NCBI GenBank assembly: GCA_910575245.1
Contig: CAJTEN010000017.1
Coordinates: 59,348 to 123,347, forward strand
Direction of reading: 5' to 3'
Source: Clostridia bacterium
GTDB taxonomy: Bacteria; Bacillota; Clostridia; Lachnospirales; Lachnospiraceae
Length of the DNA: 64,000 nt
Shown here: positions 9,344-19,419 of the stretch, piece by piece
How positions within the stretch are numbered: the first letter of the stretch is position 1
Layout: every line of letters begins with the position of its first letter
The notes under the pieces: model-generated
What the model was told of the DNA's origin: nothing
Databases searched by the model: none
The model's input: the letters and a program-made list of their open reading frames with translations, nothing else
Program-made: the position numbers and the translations under genes

Positions 9344-10882
9344 TTACTCCCACATCTGCCTGTAGCAGATTGCCTCCGATAAATGTTCCTTCCGAATACC
9401 GCCGCATTGCTCAAGATCCGCTATGGTACGTGCCACCTTAAGAATCCTGTGGTAGCCTCTGGCTGACAGCTGCATGGCCGAAAACATGCGCTCCATGTAG
9501 CCTTTCTCCTGCGCTCCGAGAACGCAGTACTTCTCCACCTGTGCCACACCCATGTCCGCATTGAACCGCAGCTGCGTGCCTGCGAAGCGCTGCGCCTGCA
9601 TCTGCCTTGCGCCCATCACCCGTTCTTTAATCCGCGCACTGCTCTCTCCCGCCGCTCTGCCGGAGATGTCCCGGAATTTCATCGGCGCCGCCTCCACACA
9701 GATATCAATCCGGTCCAGAATCGGGCCGGATATTCTGCCCAGATATCTTCTGACCTCATAAGGCGCACAGCGGCATTTCCCCATATCCGGATAATAGCCG
9801 CAGGGACAGGGATTCATCGCTCCCACCAGCATGAAATCCGCAGGAAAGAGATAAACTCCGCTGCTTCTTGCTATCTGCACTACCTTGTCCTCCAGAGGCT
9901 GCCGCAGAATATCCAGTGTTTCCCTCTTAAATTCCGGCAGCTCATCCAGGAAAAGAATGCCGCGATGAGCCAGACTGATGATCCCCGGAACAGGAACTCT
10001 GCCGCCGCCTGCCAGTGCCTGTCCGGTGATCGTATGGTGAGGATTCAGGAATGGCCGCCTGGTGACCAGGATCTCCTGCGCAGAATGCAGCAGCCCTGAC
10101 ACACTGTATACCGTTGAGACCTCCAGGCTTTCCTGCAAAGACAAAGGCGGCAGGATAGAGGGAATCCGCTTTGCCAGCATGGTCTTGCCGGAACCGGGCG
10201 GCCCGGTCATCAGCAGATGATGAAAACCGGCAGCAGCCACCTCTGCCGCTCTCTTCACCGTCTCCTGTCCGCTAATATCCGCAAAATCCAGGGCATTGGC
10301 GCCGTCCGGTTCCTTCCATAGAGACATCACGTCTATGTGCGCAGGTTCGATCAGATCCTTCCGGCCGCTCTGTAATCCTTTCAGATATTCCACCGTCTGT
10401 GCCACATCTGTCACTCCTATGATCTCAATGCCCTCTACCACTGCGCCCTCCATCGCGTTGTCATGAGGCAGAATACATCTTCGCATCCCGCTTTCCTTCG
10501 CCCGGGTGACGATCGGCAGAATACCCCTGACCGGTTTGATCTCCCCGCTTAAGCCTAATTCTCCCAGCAGAACCGTACCCGCAGTGCTTTCCCCGGGCAG
10601 ATGTCCCAGGCAGGCCAGGATCCCTACCGCCACCGGCAGATCGAACATCGTTCCTTCTTTGCGCAGGTCTGCCGGCGACAGATTCACATTAATACACATG
10701 GGCGGCAGGCTGATCCCCGAATTCTTCAGCGCAACCCGTACCCTTTCCCTGGCTTCCCGCACTTCCGAACTCAGAAGCCCCACCATCTGAAAGCAAGGCA
10801 GCCCCTTCGATATGTCAACCTCCACTTGTATCAGATGGCTGCCGATACCGCAGACTGTCCCCGATGTTATCGTACTAAACAA
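9344..10882 (-). CDS. yifB: YifB/ComM family Mg-chelatase-like AAA+ ATPase
   Basis: Family members are AAA+ helicase-like ATPases; ComM promotes branch migration in transformation of Gram-negatives, and the role in Firmicutes is not settled. The chosen start is TTG at 10882, eight bases after GGGAGG, which gives 512 residues beginning LFSTITSGTVCGIG, as the family normally begins. An N-terminal Lon-protease-like domain (VEVDISKGLPCFQMVGL) precedes the ATPase with Walker A GPPGSGKT and Walker B ILFLDELPEF. The Mg-chelatase C-terminal region ends with SARGYHRILKVARTIADL. It is next to dprA. Confidence 0.93.
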   Translation of the reverse strand: MFSTITSGTVCGIGSHLIQVEVDISKGLPCFQMVGLLSSEVREARERVRVALKNSGISLPPMCINVNLSPADLRKEGTMFDLPVAVGILACLGHLPGESTAGTVLLGELGLSGEIKPVRGILPIVTRAKESGMRRCILPHDNAMEGAVVEGIEIIGVTDVAQTVEYLKGLQSGRKDLIEPAHIDVMSLWKEPDGANALDFADISGQETVKRAAEVAAAGFHHLLMTGPPGSGKTMLAKRIPSILPPLSLQESLEVSTVYSVSGLLHSAQEILVTRRPFLNPHHTITGQALAGGGRVPVPGIISLAHRGILFLDELPEFKRETLDILRQPLEDKVVQIARSSGVYLFPADFMLVGAMNPCPCGYYPDMGKCRCAPYEVRRYLGRISGPILDRIDICVEAAPMKFRDISGRAAGESSARIKERVMGARQMQAQRFAGTQLRFNADMGVAQVEKYCVLGAQEKGYMERMFSAMQLSARGYHRILKVARTIADLEQCGGIRKEHLSEAICYRQMWE

Positions 10883-11378
10883 CAGTAAAGCCTCCCTTCC
10901 GGCCCAATTTACACTTATAGTCTTTCTTCTCACTTGTGCCCCTTGTTGTCCTCGACACAAACGCTCCATAAAAAACAAGCACAGCCTGTTTACGGACCCG
11001 TAAATTCGTTACAGTTTCTCATACCATAAAAAATGCTGAGTATACCGGCGATCTGCCAATAGAATCCTCTCCATGAAAGAAATGCTGCTCTCTGGGATCT
11101 CAGAATATTTGTAGTACAATGTACTGGTTTTTTTATAACACAAAAAGCATGAGGCCGCAATCCTGTTTCCGGCTCTCTGTTATAGAAAATTCTGCCTGCC
11201 GCACAGATGTATGCCGGCAGACATTCACCAGATATGGGATGAAATTGATAAAAGCATAAAAAAATACACAATATCCTGTATTGTGCATATTTTCCGCCGC
11301 GGGGCACATTCCGGAAGAACCTCCTAAAAAATTTCCGTATTTGACGAGGTTCTTTCGAGATGCTGTCCTCCGTGCCTT
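10883..11378. other. Intergenic region between sigK and yifB
   Basis: About 500 bases without a convincing gene. It holds the sigK terminator (11259-11294) and a 9-bp inverted repeat AAGAACCTC / GAGGTTCTT (about 11313-11352) with a 22-base loop and no T-run, so it is not an obvious terminator. A 105-codon open frame covering 10990-11307 has no family features or ribosome binding site. Confidence 0.5.
11259..11294 (-). terminator. Intrinsic terminator after sigK
   Basis: A CACAATA / TATTGTG stem with loop CAGGA is followed on the minus strand by ATTTTTTATG, about 85 bases downstream of the sigK stop. Confidence 0.75.
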
Positions 11379-12014
11379 CTAAGACATCTCATAAGCCTCC
11401 CGCAGCTTCTCCAGTGCCTTCTTCTCGATTCTGGAAACATAACTTCTGGAAATCCCCAGCTTCCTCCCGATCTCCCGCTGCGTCACCTCATATTCACTGG
11501 TCAGTCCATACCGCAGCGTGATAATCTCCCGTTCTCTCTCGGTCAGTCTCTCATGGATCAATCCCGACAGTCTGCTCAGCTTGCTCTGTGCCTCCATCCT
11601 GTCAACCACATCGACCTGTTCCTGTTCGATGATATCCAGAAGATTTATCTCATTGCCTTCTCTGTCTGTTCCGATCGGCTCATAGAGGGACACTTCCCTG
11701 GAAGTTTTCTTTCTGGCACGCAGAAACATCAACAGTTCATTATCGATACAGCGCGAAGCATAAGTACTTAGTTTTCCTTTGCCGGAATCAAAAGAATCGA
11801 TCGCCTTGATCAATCCTATCGTACCGATCGATATCATATCTTCCGTCTCTTCGTCCACGTTTTGATATTTCCTGGCTATGTGGGCAACCAGACGAAGATT
11901 GTGCTCAATCAGAGTTTCCTTGGCCCTTTCACGCTCTGCTTCACTGCCCGTCTCCATCATATTTAAGTATACGGCCTCTTCCTTCGCAGTCAGTGGTTGC
12001 TTAAATGTTTTCAA
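11379..12014 (-). CDS. sigK: Sporulation sigma factor SigK
   Basis: SigK directs late mother-cell gene expression during sporulation. The 211 residues contain sigma region 2 (IEHNLRLVAHIARKYQN, DMISIGTIGLIKAIDSFD, KLSTYASRCIDNELLMFLR) and region 4 (LTEREREIITLRYGL, QREIGRKLGISRSYVSRIEKKAL). Start is TTG at 12014 after GGGGG. The mature-like start MKTFKQPLTAKEE means the hydrophobic pro-sequence of Bacillus pro-SigK is absent, as in some clostridia. The gene is continuous, with no skin-type insertion. Confidence 0.9.
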   Translation of the reverse strand: MKTFKQPLTAKEEAVYLNMMETGSEAERERAKETLIEHNLRLVAHIARKYQNVDEETEDMISIGTIGLIKAIDSFDSGKGKLSTYASRCIDNELLMFLRARKKTSREVSLYEPIGTDREGNEINLLDIIEQEQVDVVDRMEAQSKLSRLSGLIHERLTEREREIITLRYGLTSEYEVTQREIGRKLGISRSYVSRIEKKALEKLREAYEMS

Positions 12015-12132
12015 AAGAAGCCCCCAAAGTCCATTTACCTTATTCTATGACCCGGCGGCAGCTTAAGTGCCTTTCCACCTGAAAATAGCCCAGGCTCACC
12101 ACTTGTTTTCTTACTGTCTGCGGACGTATCAC

Positions 12133-13311
12133 TTAACGGTCAAACAAAAACTGAGCCATCACATAATTGCTCACATCGATGCCCCGCACCGTCAGCCTGA
12201 TACGGTCTGCCTCGCATACAAGCAGTTCCTGCCGGTACAGCCGGTAAAGCACCGCACCGTACACCTCCTCGATCCGCTGTCCGTACAGTTCTTCAAACCT
12301 CTGCCGGCTGACCCCACACATCATGCGCAGGCCCAGGAACATGAATTCCTCCATCTGTTCTGCGCCCGTAAGAATTCCGGCCGTCTCCGGCTCCCTCCTG
12401 TCGGCAGTATATGCCTCATATTCCTCCGGCTCCGCAGGATTGCTCCACCGTACATTGTCCACCATGGAAGCCGCTCCCGCCCCGAAGCCCACGTAATCGC
12501 CACGCTCCCAATATACCTTATTATGCCTGCATTCATACCCCGGCCTGGCATAGTTGGATATTTCGTATCTGCGATAACCGTACGCAGATAAGCAGGAATC
12601 CGTCAGCAGATACATTTCCCTGTCTTCCTCCTCCGTCGGGAACCGATACTGCGCCTGCCGTTCATAGAGGGGCGTCCCCTCCTCCAGAATCAAGCTGTAC
12701 GCAGAGATGTGCTCCGGTCCAAGCTCCGCCGTCCGCCGCAGTGTCTCCCCGTAGGAGTCCACACTCTGTCCCGGCAGCGCTGCCATCAGGTCTATGTTAA
12801 TGTTATGAAATCCGAAGTCCCGTGCCAGCCTGTAAGTCTCCTGGAAGGTACGATAGTCATGGATCCTTCCGATCCGTGCAAGCTCTTCGTCCTTCGCGGA
12901 CTGCAGTCCGATACTGAGGCGGTTAATGCCGGCCTTTCGATAGGCCCGGAGCTTATCGGCTGTCAGGGTTCCCGGATTAGTCTCTATCGTGATCTCCGCA
13001 TCGGGCAGGACACGGTAATATTTCCTGATAAGCTCCATAAGGCCGCCGACCGTCTCCCCCGGCAGCAGAGACGGCGTGCCGCCGCCCCAGAATATGGAAA
13101 TCACCTGATAGTCTTTGTACCTGTCTGCCGCTGCCCTGACCTCCCGTTCCAGCAAGTTTACATAACTCTCCATTGTTTTCTCCGGATTACCTGCCGCCGG
13201 TCCGGTCCGGCCGTCATTCTCCGCTCCCAAAACGGCAAAAGACAGGAAATCACAGTAGAGGCATTTCCTGACACAAAAAGGAATGTGAATGTAAATGCTT
13301 AAATCTCTCAT
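12133..13311 (-). CDS. hemW: Radical SAM heme chaperone HemW (HemN-like)
   Basis: HemW-type proteins bind and deliver heme and resemble oxygen-independent coproporphyrinogen III oxidase. The radical SAM motif CVRKCLYC (C-x3-C-x2-C) is near residue 12. It is followed by SIFWGGGTPSLL and ETNPGTLT and a C-terminal HemN domain with EISNYARPGYECRHNKVYW. The length of 392 and the position downstream of lepA fit HemW rather than true HemN. The start has AGGAG five to six bases upstream. Confidence 0.93.
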   Translation of the reverse strand: MRDLSIYIHIPFCVRKCLYCDFLSFAVLGAENDGRTGPAAGNPEKTMESYVNLLEREVRAAADRYKDYQVISIFWGGGTPSLLPGETVGGLMELIRKYYRVLPDAEITIETNPGTLTADKLRAYRKAGINRLSIGLQSAKDEELARIGRIHDYRTFQETYRLARDFGFHNINIDLMAALPGQSVDSYGETLRRTAELGPEHISAYSLILEEGTPLYERQAQYRFPTEEEDREMYLLTDSCLSAYGYRRYEISNYARPGYECRHNKVYWERGDYVGFGAGAASMVDNVRWSNPAEPEEYEAYTADRREPETAGILTGAEQMEEFMFLGLRMMCGVSRQRFEELYGQRIEEVYGAVLYRLYRQELLVCEADRIRLTVRGIDVSNYVMAQFLFDR

Positions 13312-13361
13312 CTGATACTCCTGTCTTGCTCTTTACATAATAGTTCAGCTACCTCACCAGT

Positions 13362-13528
13362 ACTAGTATAACCCAATTTAAATAACCTTACGTTTCACTT
13401 GTCTAAATTTCCATCTGCTTCGTTGTCGTCAATCGACGTAGCCACCGCTACGCCTCGTTCCTCCGCCTTGCAGGCTGAAAATTTATCCTGCATGAAACAG
13501 AAAGGTATTTAAATCGGGTTATACTAGT
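13362..13528. mobile_element. Inverted-repeat (MITE-like) element between lepA and hemW
   Basis: A 167-bp segment bounded by inverted repeats: the left end is ACTAGTATAACCC followed by ATTTAAATA, and the right end is TATTTAAAT followed by GGGTTATACTAGT, with about 27 matching positions. Weaker symmetry continues inward (GTTTCA... on both arms), and an internal CGTAG-CCAC-CGCTACG hairpin is present. It has no coding capacity. The right end overlaps lepA and supplies its TAG stop. I could not define a target-site duplication. Confidence 0.75.
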
Positions 13529-15338
13529 CATTATCCAGCTTCAGCACGCTCATAAACGCACTTTGCGGAATCTCCACATTTCCAACCTGGCGCATACGCT
13601 TCTTGCCTTCCTTCTGCTTCTCCAGAAGCTTCTTTTTACGGGTGATATCACCGCCATAGCACTTGGCCAGCACATCCTTGCGCATAGCCTTCACCGTCTC
13701 CCTGGCGATAATCTTACCCCCTACCGCTGCCTGAATCGGAATCTCGAAGAGATGTCTGGGAATCTCCTCCTTCAGCTTCTCACACATCTTCCTGCCCCGC
13801 TCATAAGCGCTGTCCGCATGGACAATAAAGGAGAGCGCATCCACCTCGTCATGATTAATCAGAATATCCAGTTTAACCAGCTTAGACTCCTCGTAACCCT
13901 TCAGCTCATAGTCAAAAGAAGCATACCCTCTGGAACGGGACTTAAGCGCATCGAAAAAGTCGTAAATAATCTCATTTAACGGCAGGTCATACCGCAAAAG
14001 CGCCCTGGAAGCCTCGATATATTCCGTACTGATATAGCGTCCCCGTCTCTCTTGGCAAAGCTGCATGATGGGTCCGATAAACTCCGTAGTCACCATGATC
14101 TCCGCACTTACCACCGGCTCTTCCATATAGTCAATCTGGGACGGATCCGGCAGATTAGACGGATTAGTCAATTCGGTCATTTCACCGTCTGTCTTATGCA
14201 CTCTGTAAATAACACCTGGCGCTGTAGTTACCAGATCAAGATTATATTCCCGCTCCAGTCTCTCCTGTATGATCTCCAGATGCAGAAGTCCCAGGAAACC
14301 GCATCGGAACCCGAATCCGAGAGCAACGGATGTCTCCGGTTCATAATGCAGGGAGGCATCGTTCAGCTTCAGCTTCTCCAACGCGTCCCGAAGATCCGGA
14401 TATTTCGCGCCGTCCGCGGGATACATGCCGCAGTACACCATGGAATTTACCTTCTTATAACCCGGAAGCGGCTCCGCACATGGATTGTTTAAATCCGTCA
14501 CCGTATCGCCCACTGCCGTATCCTTGACATTCTTGATGGATGCCGTCAGATATCCTACCATACCCGCCGACAGTTCCTGACAGGGAATGAACTGTCCTGC
14601 GCCGAAGTATCCAACTTCCACCACTTCTGCCACAGCGCCTGTCGCCATCATCCGGATCGCCGTGCCCTTCGCCACTTTGCCCTCCATGATACGGCAGAAG
14701 ACGATCACCCCTTTATAAGAATCATATACCGAGTCAAAAATAAGAGCCTGCAGCGGGTTGTCCGGACTGCCGCCGGGTGCAGGTATCTTCTCCACCACGG
14801 CCTCTAAGACTTCCTCGATACCGATTCCGTTTTTCGCCGAGATAAGCGGCGCGTCATGTGCCTCAATGCCGATCACATCTTCGATTTCATTTCGGACACG
14901 CTCGGGATCCGCACTGGGCAGGTCGATCTTGTTGATCACCGGAAAGACATCCAGATCGTGGTCCAGCGCCAGATATACATTGGCAAGTGTCTGCGCCTCG
15001 ATACCCTGTGCGGCATCCACCACCAGGATGGCGCCGTCACATGCCGCCAGGCTGCGGCTCACTTCATAATTAAAGTCCACATGGCCGGGCGTATCGATCA
15101 GGTTGAATATATATTCGTTTCCATCCTTGGCATTATAGACAATGCGTACTGTCTGCGCCTTGATGGTAATACCGCGCTCCCGCTCCAGTTCCATATTGTC
15201 AAGCACCTGTGCCTGCATCTCCCTGCTGGTCAGCAGCCCTGTCTTCTCTATGATCCTGTCCGCCAGCGTCGATTTCCCGTGATCTATATGGGCTACAATA
15301 CAAAAATTTCTGATCTTACTCTGGTCTATGGCTGCCAT
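13524..15338 (-). CDS. lepA: Elongation factor 4 (LepA), ribosome back-translocase GTPase
   Basis: LepA is a translational GTPase related to EF-G that acts on stalled or mistranslocated ribosomes. The start at 15338 follows AGGAGGAGAG and gives 604 residues beginning [20 protein letters not shown]. The G motifs are [17 protein letters not shown] and NKIDLPSAD. The LepA-specific C-terminus ends [23 protein letters not shown]. An upstream in-frame start would add 60 unrelated residues. The gpr-spoIIP-lepA-hemW order is as in Bacillus. Confidence 0.97.
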   Translation of the reverse strand: MAAIDQSKIRNFCIVAHIDHGKSTLADRIIEKTGLLTSREMQAQVLDNMELERERGITIKAQTVRIVYNAKDGNEYIFNLIDTPGHVDFNYEVSRSLAACDGAILVVDAAQGIEAQTLANVYLALDHDLDVFPVINKIDLPSADPERVRNEIEDVIGIEAHDAPLISAKNGIGIEEVLEAVVEKIPAPGGSPDNPLQALIFDSVYDSYKGVIVFCRIMEGKVAKGTAIRMMATGAVAEVVEVGYFGAGQFIPCQELSAGMVGYLTASIKNVKDTAVGDTVTDLNNPCAEPLPGYKKVNSMVYCGMYPADGAKYPDLRDALEKLKLNDASLHYEPETSVALGFGFRCGFLGLLHLEIIQERLEREYNLDLVTTAPGVIYRVHKTDGEMTELTNPSNLPDPSQIDYMEEPVVSAEIMVTTEFIGPIMQLCQERRGRYISTEYIEASRALLRYDLPLNEIIYDFFDALKSRSRGYASFDYELKGYEESKLVKLDILINHDEVDALSFIVHADSAYERGRKMCEKLKEEIPRHLFEIPIQAAVGGKIIARETVKAMRKDVLAKCYGGDITRKKKLLEKQKEGKKRMRQVGNVEIPQSAFMSVLKLDND

Positions 15339-15479
15339 AACTCTCCTCCTGCTTTGACTAAACACGCGATTCCGTCTGTGGCAGTGCCTAAGTGCATACC
15401 ACAGGTGTTTCGTTTCAAGAGAATAGTATACCAAATCACGACAAAGATGTCCACTTTTACATTTCGGCACGGAGATTCC

Positions 15480-15511
15480 GTAACAGGGAAGCCGAAAGGC
15501 TGAACTGTTAC
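15480..15511. repeat. Left-arm copy of the GTAACAGTTCAG repeat between spoIIP and lepA
   Basis: GTAACAG and CTGTTAC pair across an inner AGCC-GAAA-GGCT hairpin. On the minus strand it reads GTAACAGTTCAGCC, then TTTCGGCTTCCCTGTTACGG, matching the left arm of the element at 30542. The spoIIP stop (TAG followed by TAAC) lies 22 bases away. Confidence 0.8.
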
Positions 15512-15532
15512 TGTGCAAAATTATGGTTGTTA

Positions 15533-16846
15533 CTACCCCTTCGGCTCCTCCCCGCTTAAGACCAGATCCAGCACATGTGCCAACGGCTCGCAGGCATTTC
15601 TCATCTCTTCCACGGTATTATTCTGTGCCCCCAATTCGATCAGCAGAGTCTTAGGACACAGATGCATGTTATAACGATAGGCTTTAAGGTAGATTCTCCT
15701 GGCCAGCCCCGGATAATATTCGTTGCATGCCGCCTGCATTTGAAAGGAGAAGGCAAGGTTATCCGCAAGATAAGGGTTCTCAAGATATGCAATCTCCCCT
15801 TTCGCAGTGCGGCTCAGGCCGTTAAAAAACATGATCTGCGCCGTCGGCCTTCCCTGCAGTTCCATAACCAGCCGCCGGTCCTCCGGCATAGCATCCCTGT
15901 GCAGATCGATCACCACCTCTATGTCAGGATGATCTGCCAACAGCTGCTCTATGACCGGCAGCGCATTGCCATACGCATAGTCTCTCGACTCCTTGTCGAA
16001 GCTCTCTGTATAATGCATCACACGATACCCGTACCGCTCTTCAAGAATCGATGCCAGATACTCCCCAATTCCCACAATACTGGTGGATTCATCCCCCGGT
16101 ACAGAATCCGCAAACGCTTCCTGCGCATGGGTATGGTAGATCAGAATCTGAGGATCATCCGAACTGCTTTCGATACGCATGTCCCTGGCCAGCAGCTTCT
16201 CCACATCAAGGAGCTCTTCTCCCGCCTTCGTAGTACTGTCCACAGCATAGAATGCCTTGACTAAATCCTCATATGCCAGCAGGTCTTCCCAGTGGTAACT
16301 ATAGCTCTTATTCTGTACTGGCACAAATCCCTCCGGTGTATTATCGGATATCTGCTCCTGTCCCTCTTCCTCTTCCCCTTCTTCCTGCACCGTCTGGTTC
16401 TCAAGGTACATACCGTTCTCCGCAAGCAATGCATCCGCAAGGCCCTGTTCTAAATGCATGGCATCGTCCTCATATTCCAGGTCCTCCTCCGCGATCGTCT
16501 TGTTGTCTTCATCACTGCCCTCTAACATCATCAGTCTGGCATAATCGCTCTCTGCCGCAAACTCGTCCTCATCTGCCGTCTCCATCATGTACAGGAAAAC
16601 AGGATACTCCGTAAGCAGCCACCGGTTCTTAATGTCGCCCGGAATCGGATCCTCTGCACCGCGGTTCATTCTATGTATCCCGGGGAGATACGGCTCCATC
16701 AACACACTCTGCAGCCACCCCGGAAATGTTTTCCCGTCCTCTTCCTGTTTCTGCGCAGTTTCCACGATCTCCGACAGGATAAAGAAAACAGATGTTATAA
16801 CAAGCGTTATTATGGTAAATCGCAATAATATTTTTTTAGCATTCAT
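15533..16846 (-). CDS. spoIIP: Stage II sporulation protein P
   Basis: SpoIIP is the peptidoglycan amidase/endopeptidase of the SpoIIDMP machine that thins septal wall during engulfment. The 437 residues begin with a membrane anchor (about residues 8-26) and an acidic low-complexity linker (residues 95-180). The catalytic domain has [27 protein letters not shown] and [15 protein letters not shown]. It is downstream of gpr and probably in the same transcript under late forespore or mother-cell sigma factors. Confidence 0.93.
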   Translation of the reverse strand: MNAKKILLRFTIITLVITSVFFILSEIVETAQKQEEDGKTFPGWLQSVLMEPYLPGIHRMNRGAEDPIPGDIKNRWLLTEYPVFLYMMETADEDEFAAESDYARLMMLEGSDEDNKTIAEEDLEYEDDAMHLEQGLADALLAENGMYLENQTVQEEGEEEEGQEQISDNTPEGFVPVQNKSYSYHWEDLLAYEDLVKAFYAVDSTTKAGEELLDVEKLLARDMRIESSSDDPQILIYHTHAQEAFADSVPGDESTSIVGIGEYLASILEERYGYRVMHYTESFDKESRDYAYGNALPVIEQLLADHPDIEVVIDLHRDAMPEDRRLVMELQGRPTAQIMFFNGLSRTAKGEIAYLENPYLADNLAFSFQMQAACNEYYPGLARRIYLKAYRYNMHLCPKTLLIELGAQNNTVEEMRNACEPLAHVLDLVLSGEEPKG

Positions 16847-16924
16847 ACTAAAATATTATATGCGGTGCAGACATGACTTCATGCCATAAGTTAGACTGGC
16901 ATTCACCCGAAAACAATATCCGTG

Positions 16925-17800
16925 TTACTCCTCCCCGCAGCTCAGAGCCTTGTTGATGCCGTCACAGATAATATGGCTGATCTGCTGGATCTGCTGATCC
17001 ACATCCTTTGTTGTAACGTACATATTATTCAACTCTTTCAGAGCCACCGGACGCTCTCCCATGGCATCCCCGACGATGGTCGCCGCGTCCACTACCGTCG
17101 GCACTCCCAATGCCACTACCGGCACATTGAGACTTTCCTGTGTGATAGCGTTGCGATGGTTGCCCACCCCCGATCCCGGATGGATTCCGGTGTTTGTAAT
17201 CTGTATCGTACGGTTAAGTCTCTTCGTGGAACGCGCCGCCAGAGCATCTATCACAATCACCATATCCGGCTTCGTCTCTCCGATGACGCCCCTGATAATC
17301 TCTGCCGATTCCATCCCCGTCTTCGCCATGACCCCCGGGATCAGACTGCTGATCTGATGCATCTTAGACCGATTGTACGCAACTTTCCCGTATTCCCGTA
17401 CAATGTGTCTGTTGACCAGCAGATTATCCACCACATTAGGCCCCAGAGAATCCGCCGTCACTTCCCGGTTGCCCAGCCCCACCACAAGAATCGACTGCTC
17501 CCTGTCCGGATCCGGCAATACGCCCAGAAGTTCCCTCGCCAAAATATCCGATATCTCCTGATGATAGTCCTCTTCCGGCTCCGTCATGGTCGGCGCTTCC
17601 AGAGTAATGTAAACCCCCATCGGCTTCCCCAGTATCTTGGCGCCGTTCTTCGTCTCTACGACTACTTTGGTGATATGAACGTCGCTCCCTTCATCATAGT
17701 CCTCTTCCACCACGACCCCATGCAGGCCGTCCGCTTTCTCCTCGATACTTTCTCTGGCTTCCAACGCCAAGTCCGTCCTGACTGTTGACCAGCTATCCAT
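16925..17800 (-). CDS. gpr: Germination protease GPR
   Basis: GPR degrades small acid-soluble spore proteins at the start of germination. The 291-residue protein starts MDSWSTVRTDLALEARE, the region cleaved during zymogen activation. It carries the conserved core ILVVGLGNREVTADSLGP, VIVIDALAARSTKRL and TGIHPGSGVGNHR. A GAGGAGAAGG site precedes the ATG. It is followed 78 bases later by spoIIP, the usual partner. Confidence 0.96.
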   Translation of the reverse strand: MDSWSTVRTDLALEARESIEEKADGLHGVVVEEDYDEGSDVHITKVVVETKNGAKILGKPMGVYITLEAPTMTEPEEDYHQEISDILARELLGVLPDPDREQSILVVGLGNREVTADSLGPNVVDNLLVNRHIVREYGKVAYNRSKMHQISSLIPGVMAKTGMESAEIIRGVIGETKPDMVIVIDALAARSTKRLNRTIQITNTGIHPGSGVGNHRNAITQESLNVPVVALGVPTVVDAATIVGDAMGERPVALKELNNMYVTTKDVDQQIQQISHIICDGINKALSCGEE

Positions 17801-17931
17801 ACCCTTCTCCTCATTTCCCGCATTTTCTCTTACTACTATTAATATGCGTATCTTTTTAATTGGTTTATCTCATGCCTATCCATGGTTCTACACAGATCCC
17901 TCAAAGTTATCATACTCTTTTTCTATCTTTT

Positions 17932-17990
17932 GCAAAAATAAACAAAATATGTATGCGTAAAATTTTCTGCAAAAATAAACAAAATATGTA
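17932..17990. repeat. Two direct copies of a 23-bp A-rich sequence upstream of the rpsT promoter
   Basis: Two near-identical copies of GCAAAAATAAACAAAATATG plus TAT lie 36 bases apart, with the second copy directly abutting the -35 box of the rpsT promoter. An A-rich UP-element-like role is possible but is inference. Confidence 0.7.
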
Positions 17991-18019
17991 TTGACATCAC
18001 GATACTCATAAACTACAAT
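17991..18019 (+). promoter_or_regulatory. rpsT promoter
   Basis: A consensus TTGACA and TACAAT are separated by 17 bases, leaving a leader of roughly 85 bases before rpsT. Long leaders of rpsT often mediate autoregulation by S20; no specific structure was assigned here. Confidence 0.85.
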
Positions 18020-18111
18020 AATATGCGTGTGTTTCCATTAAAACGTCCGTGTCCGGCTTTAATGAGACACGTCCTTATAAATCAAAGAATATTTCAATCG
18101 GAGGTGTGATC

Positions 18112-18375
18112 ATGGCTAATATCAAATCTGCCAAGAAGAGAATCTTAGTGAACAAGACCAAAGCTGACAGAAACAAGTCTATCAAGTCCAGTGTCAAGAC
18201 AGCAATCAAGAAAGTATACGCTGCTATCGATGCCAATGACAAGGAAGCTGCCAGGGCTGCATTAGTAGGCGCTACATCTGCTCTTGATAAGGCTACCAAG
18301 AAGGGTGTTTACCACAAGAATACTTCTGCCAGGAAAGTATCCCGTCTTGCTCTTGCCGTGAATAAAATGGCATAA
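18112..18375 (+). CDS. rpsT: Small ribosomal subunit protein bS20
   Basis: bS20 binds 16S rRNA early in 30S assembly. The 87-residue basic protein starts MANIKSAKKRILVNKTKADR after a strong GGAGGTG site and ends HKNTSARKVSRLALAVNKMA, both conserved ends of the family. It is monocistronic on the plus strand, with its own promoter and terminator, and diverges from gpr. Confidence 0.98.
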   Translation: MANIKSAKKRILVNKTKADRNKSIKSSVKTAIKKVYAAIDANDKEAARAALVGATSALDKATKKGVYHKNTSARKVSRLALAVNKMA

Positions 18376-18407
18376 TCAGTAACTCTCGATATTATAATGG
18401 ATAAGAA

Positions 18408-18447
18408 ATAAAAAACACTTCCTGCCGTCATGGGAAGTGTTTTTTAT
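18408..18447. terminator. Bidirectional terminator between rpsT and the TPM gene
   Basis: AAAAAACACTTCC and GGAAGTGTTTTTT pair around a nine-base loop. Both strands end in a T-run, so it can serve the convergent genes on both sides. Confidence 0.92.
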
Positions 18448-18450
18448 TTC

Positions 18451-19401
18451 TTACCGGCTGTGGCCTCCACCGCCATGGCTGCCGCCTCCGCCGCCTCCGC
18501 CGCCTCCACCGTGGCCGCTGCCCGTCTCGATCCTGCGCGTCACGACGGATTTGCGCAGGAACCTGTCTTCCTTCACCCGAAACTGCGGCTGGGCGCCGGC
18601 CACGTAGGTAACTGCCGTGGTTGTCTTGGTTCCTTTCTTCGATTTCCGGTTGCATATTATAAATATAACCGCCGCTATCAATCCGGCGATCCAGGGAGCA
18701 CTGTCCGGAACGTACAGATGAAATACCTGTATTCCCAGCATGTCATGATAGAAATCATTGACGTATGTCTTATAGGCACGATAAGGATCCCGTTCCACAT
18801 AACGATACACATTGTCCAGAATGTGGTCCACTGCCGCATCAGAATATTTATCCTTCACCTTGCCTGTGGTGCACAGCCAGGTGTATATGTGCCCGTCATC
18901 CTCCCTGTACCAGTTATCAACCAGCAGAATGCCGTCTCCGTCAGGCTGGTCATATCCGAAATGATTCTCCTCATAAAACTGCTCCGCATAGACCCTTACG
19001 AATTCTTCATATGACACCCAGGGTTCTATCCCCCTGGCATAATCCTTCAGAGACTCCTGCAAAGTAACCAGGATAATATCACATCCTGTCTGCGCCTCCC
19101 GCTTCGCAATCAGCTTACGCAGCTTATCTTCTTCCTGGTCCGTAAGCACATCCCCATAATCAAACACCCGCTCCTGTGTGGTACAGGACTGATTCGTCCT
19201 CTCCTGGTAAAACATGCCGGCAACCGCCCAGTGTCCCGCAGTCAGAAACAAAAGCAACAGCGCTGTTGCTCCCAATACTATGTATAACCATTTAAAATAG
19301 CGGAAATATTCTTTCATTTTTATAACCGTGCCTTTCTCACAACCTGCAGATTTACAGCCCTCCGGTACAAACCCGAATTTCTTATCTGGCGAACCGCCCA
19401 T
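18451..19401 (-). CDS. TPM-domain membrane protein with glycine-rich tail
   Basis: The TPM (YgcG/DUF477) domain lies after a membrane helix (about residues 35-56) and spans roughly residues 75-215, including the family-like FDYGDVLTDQEEDKLRKLI and GDGILLVDN. A second helix follows near residue 232. The protein ends in a glycine-histidine-serine tail (about residues 294-316), as in many YgcG proteins, where low-complexity ends follow the membrane segment. The first Met (19401) lacks a good ribosome site; a Met 28 codons later just before the membrane helix is an alternative start. It follows the zinc-ribbon gene by 18 bases. Function is unknown. Confidence 0.75.
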   Translation of the reverse strand: MGGSPDKKFGFVPEGCKSAGCEKGTVIKMKEYFRYFKWLYIVLGATALLLLFLTAGHWAVAGMFYQERTNQSCTTQERVFDYGDVLTDQEEDKLRKLIAKREAQTGCDIILVTLQESLKDYARGIEPWVSYEEFVRVYAEQFYEENHFGYDQPDGDGILLVDNWYREDDGHIYTWLCTTGKVKDKYSDAAVDHILDNVYRYVERDPYRAYKTYVNDFYHDMLGIQVFHLYVPDSAPWIAGLIAAVIFIICNRKSKKGTKTTTAVTYVAGAQPQFRVKEDRFLRKSVVTRRIETGSGHGGGGGGGGGGSHGGGGHSR

Positions 19402-19419
19402 ATAATACAGCAGAGAAAA

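Noticed and set aside
10990..11307. A 105-codon minus-strand frame between sigK and yifB
   Set aside because: It runs through the sigK terminator, has no start signal, and shows no family features.
11313..11352. AAGAACCTC / GAGGTTCTT inverted repeat as the sigK terminator
   Set aside because: The loop is 22 bases and there is no T-run on either side; a better terminator lies at 11259-11294.
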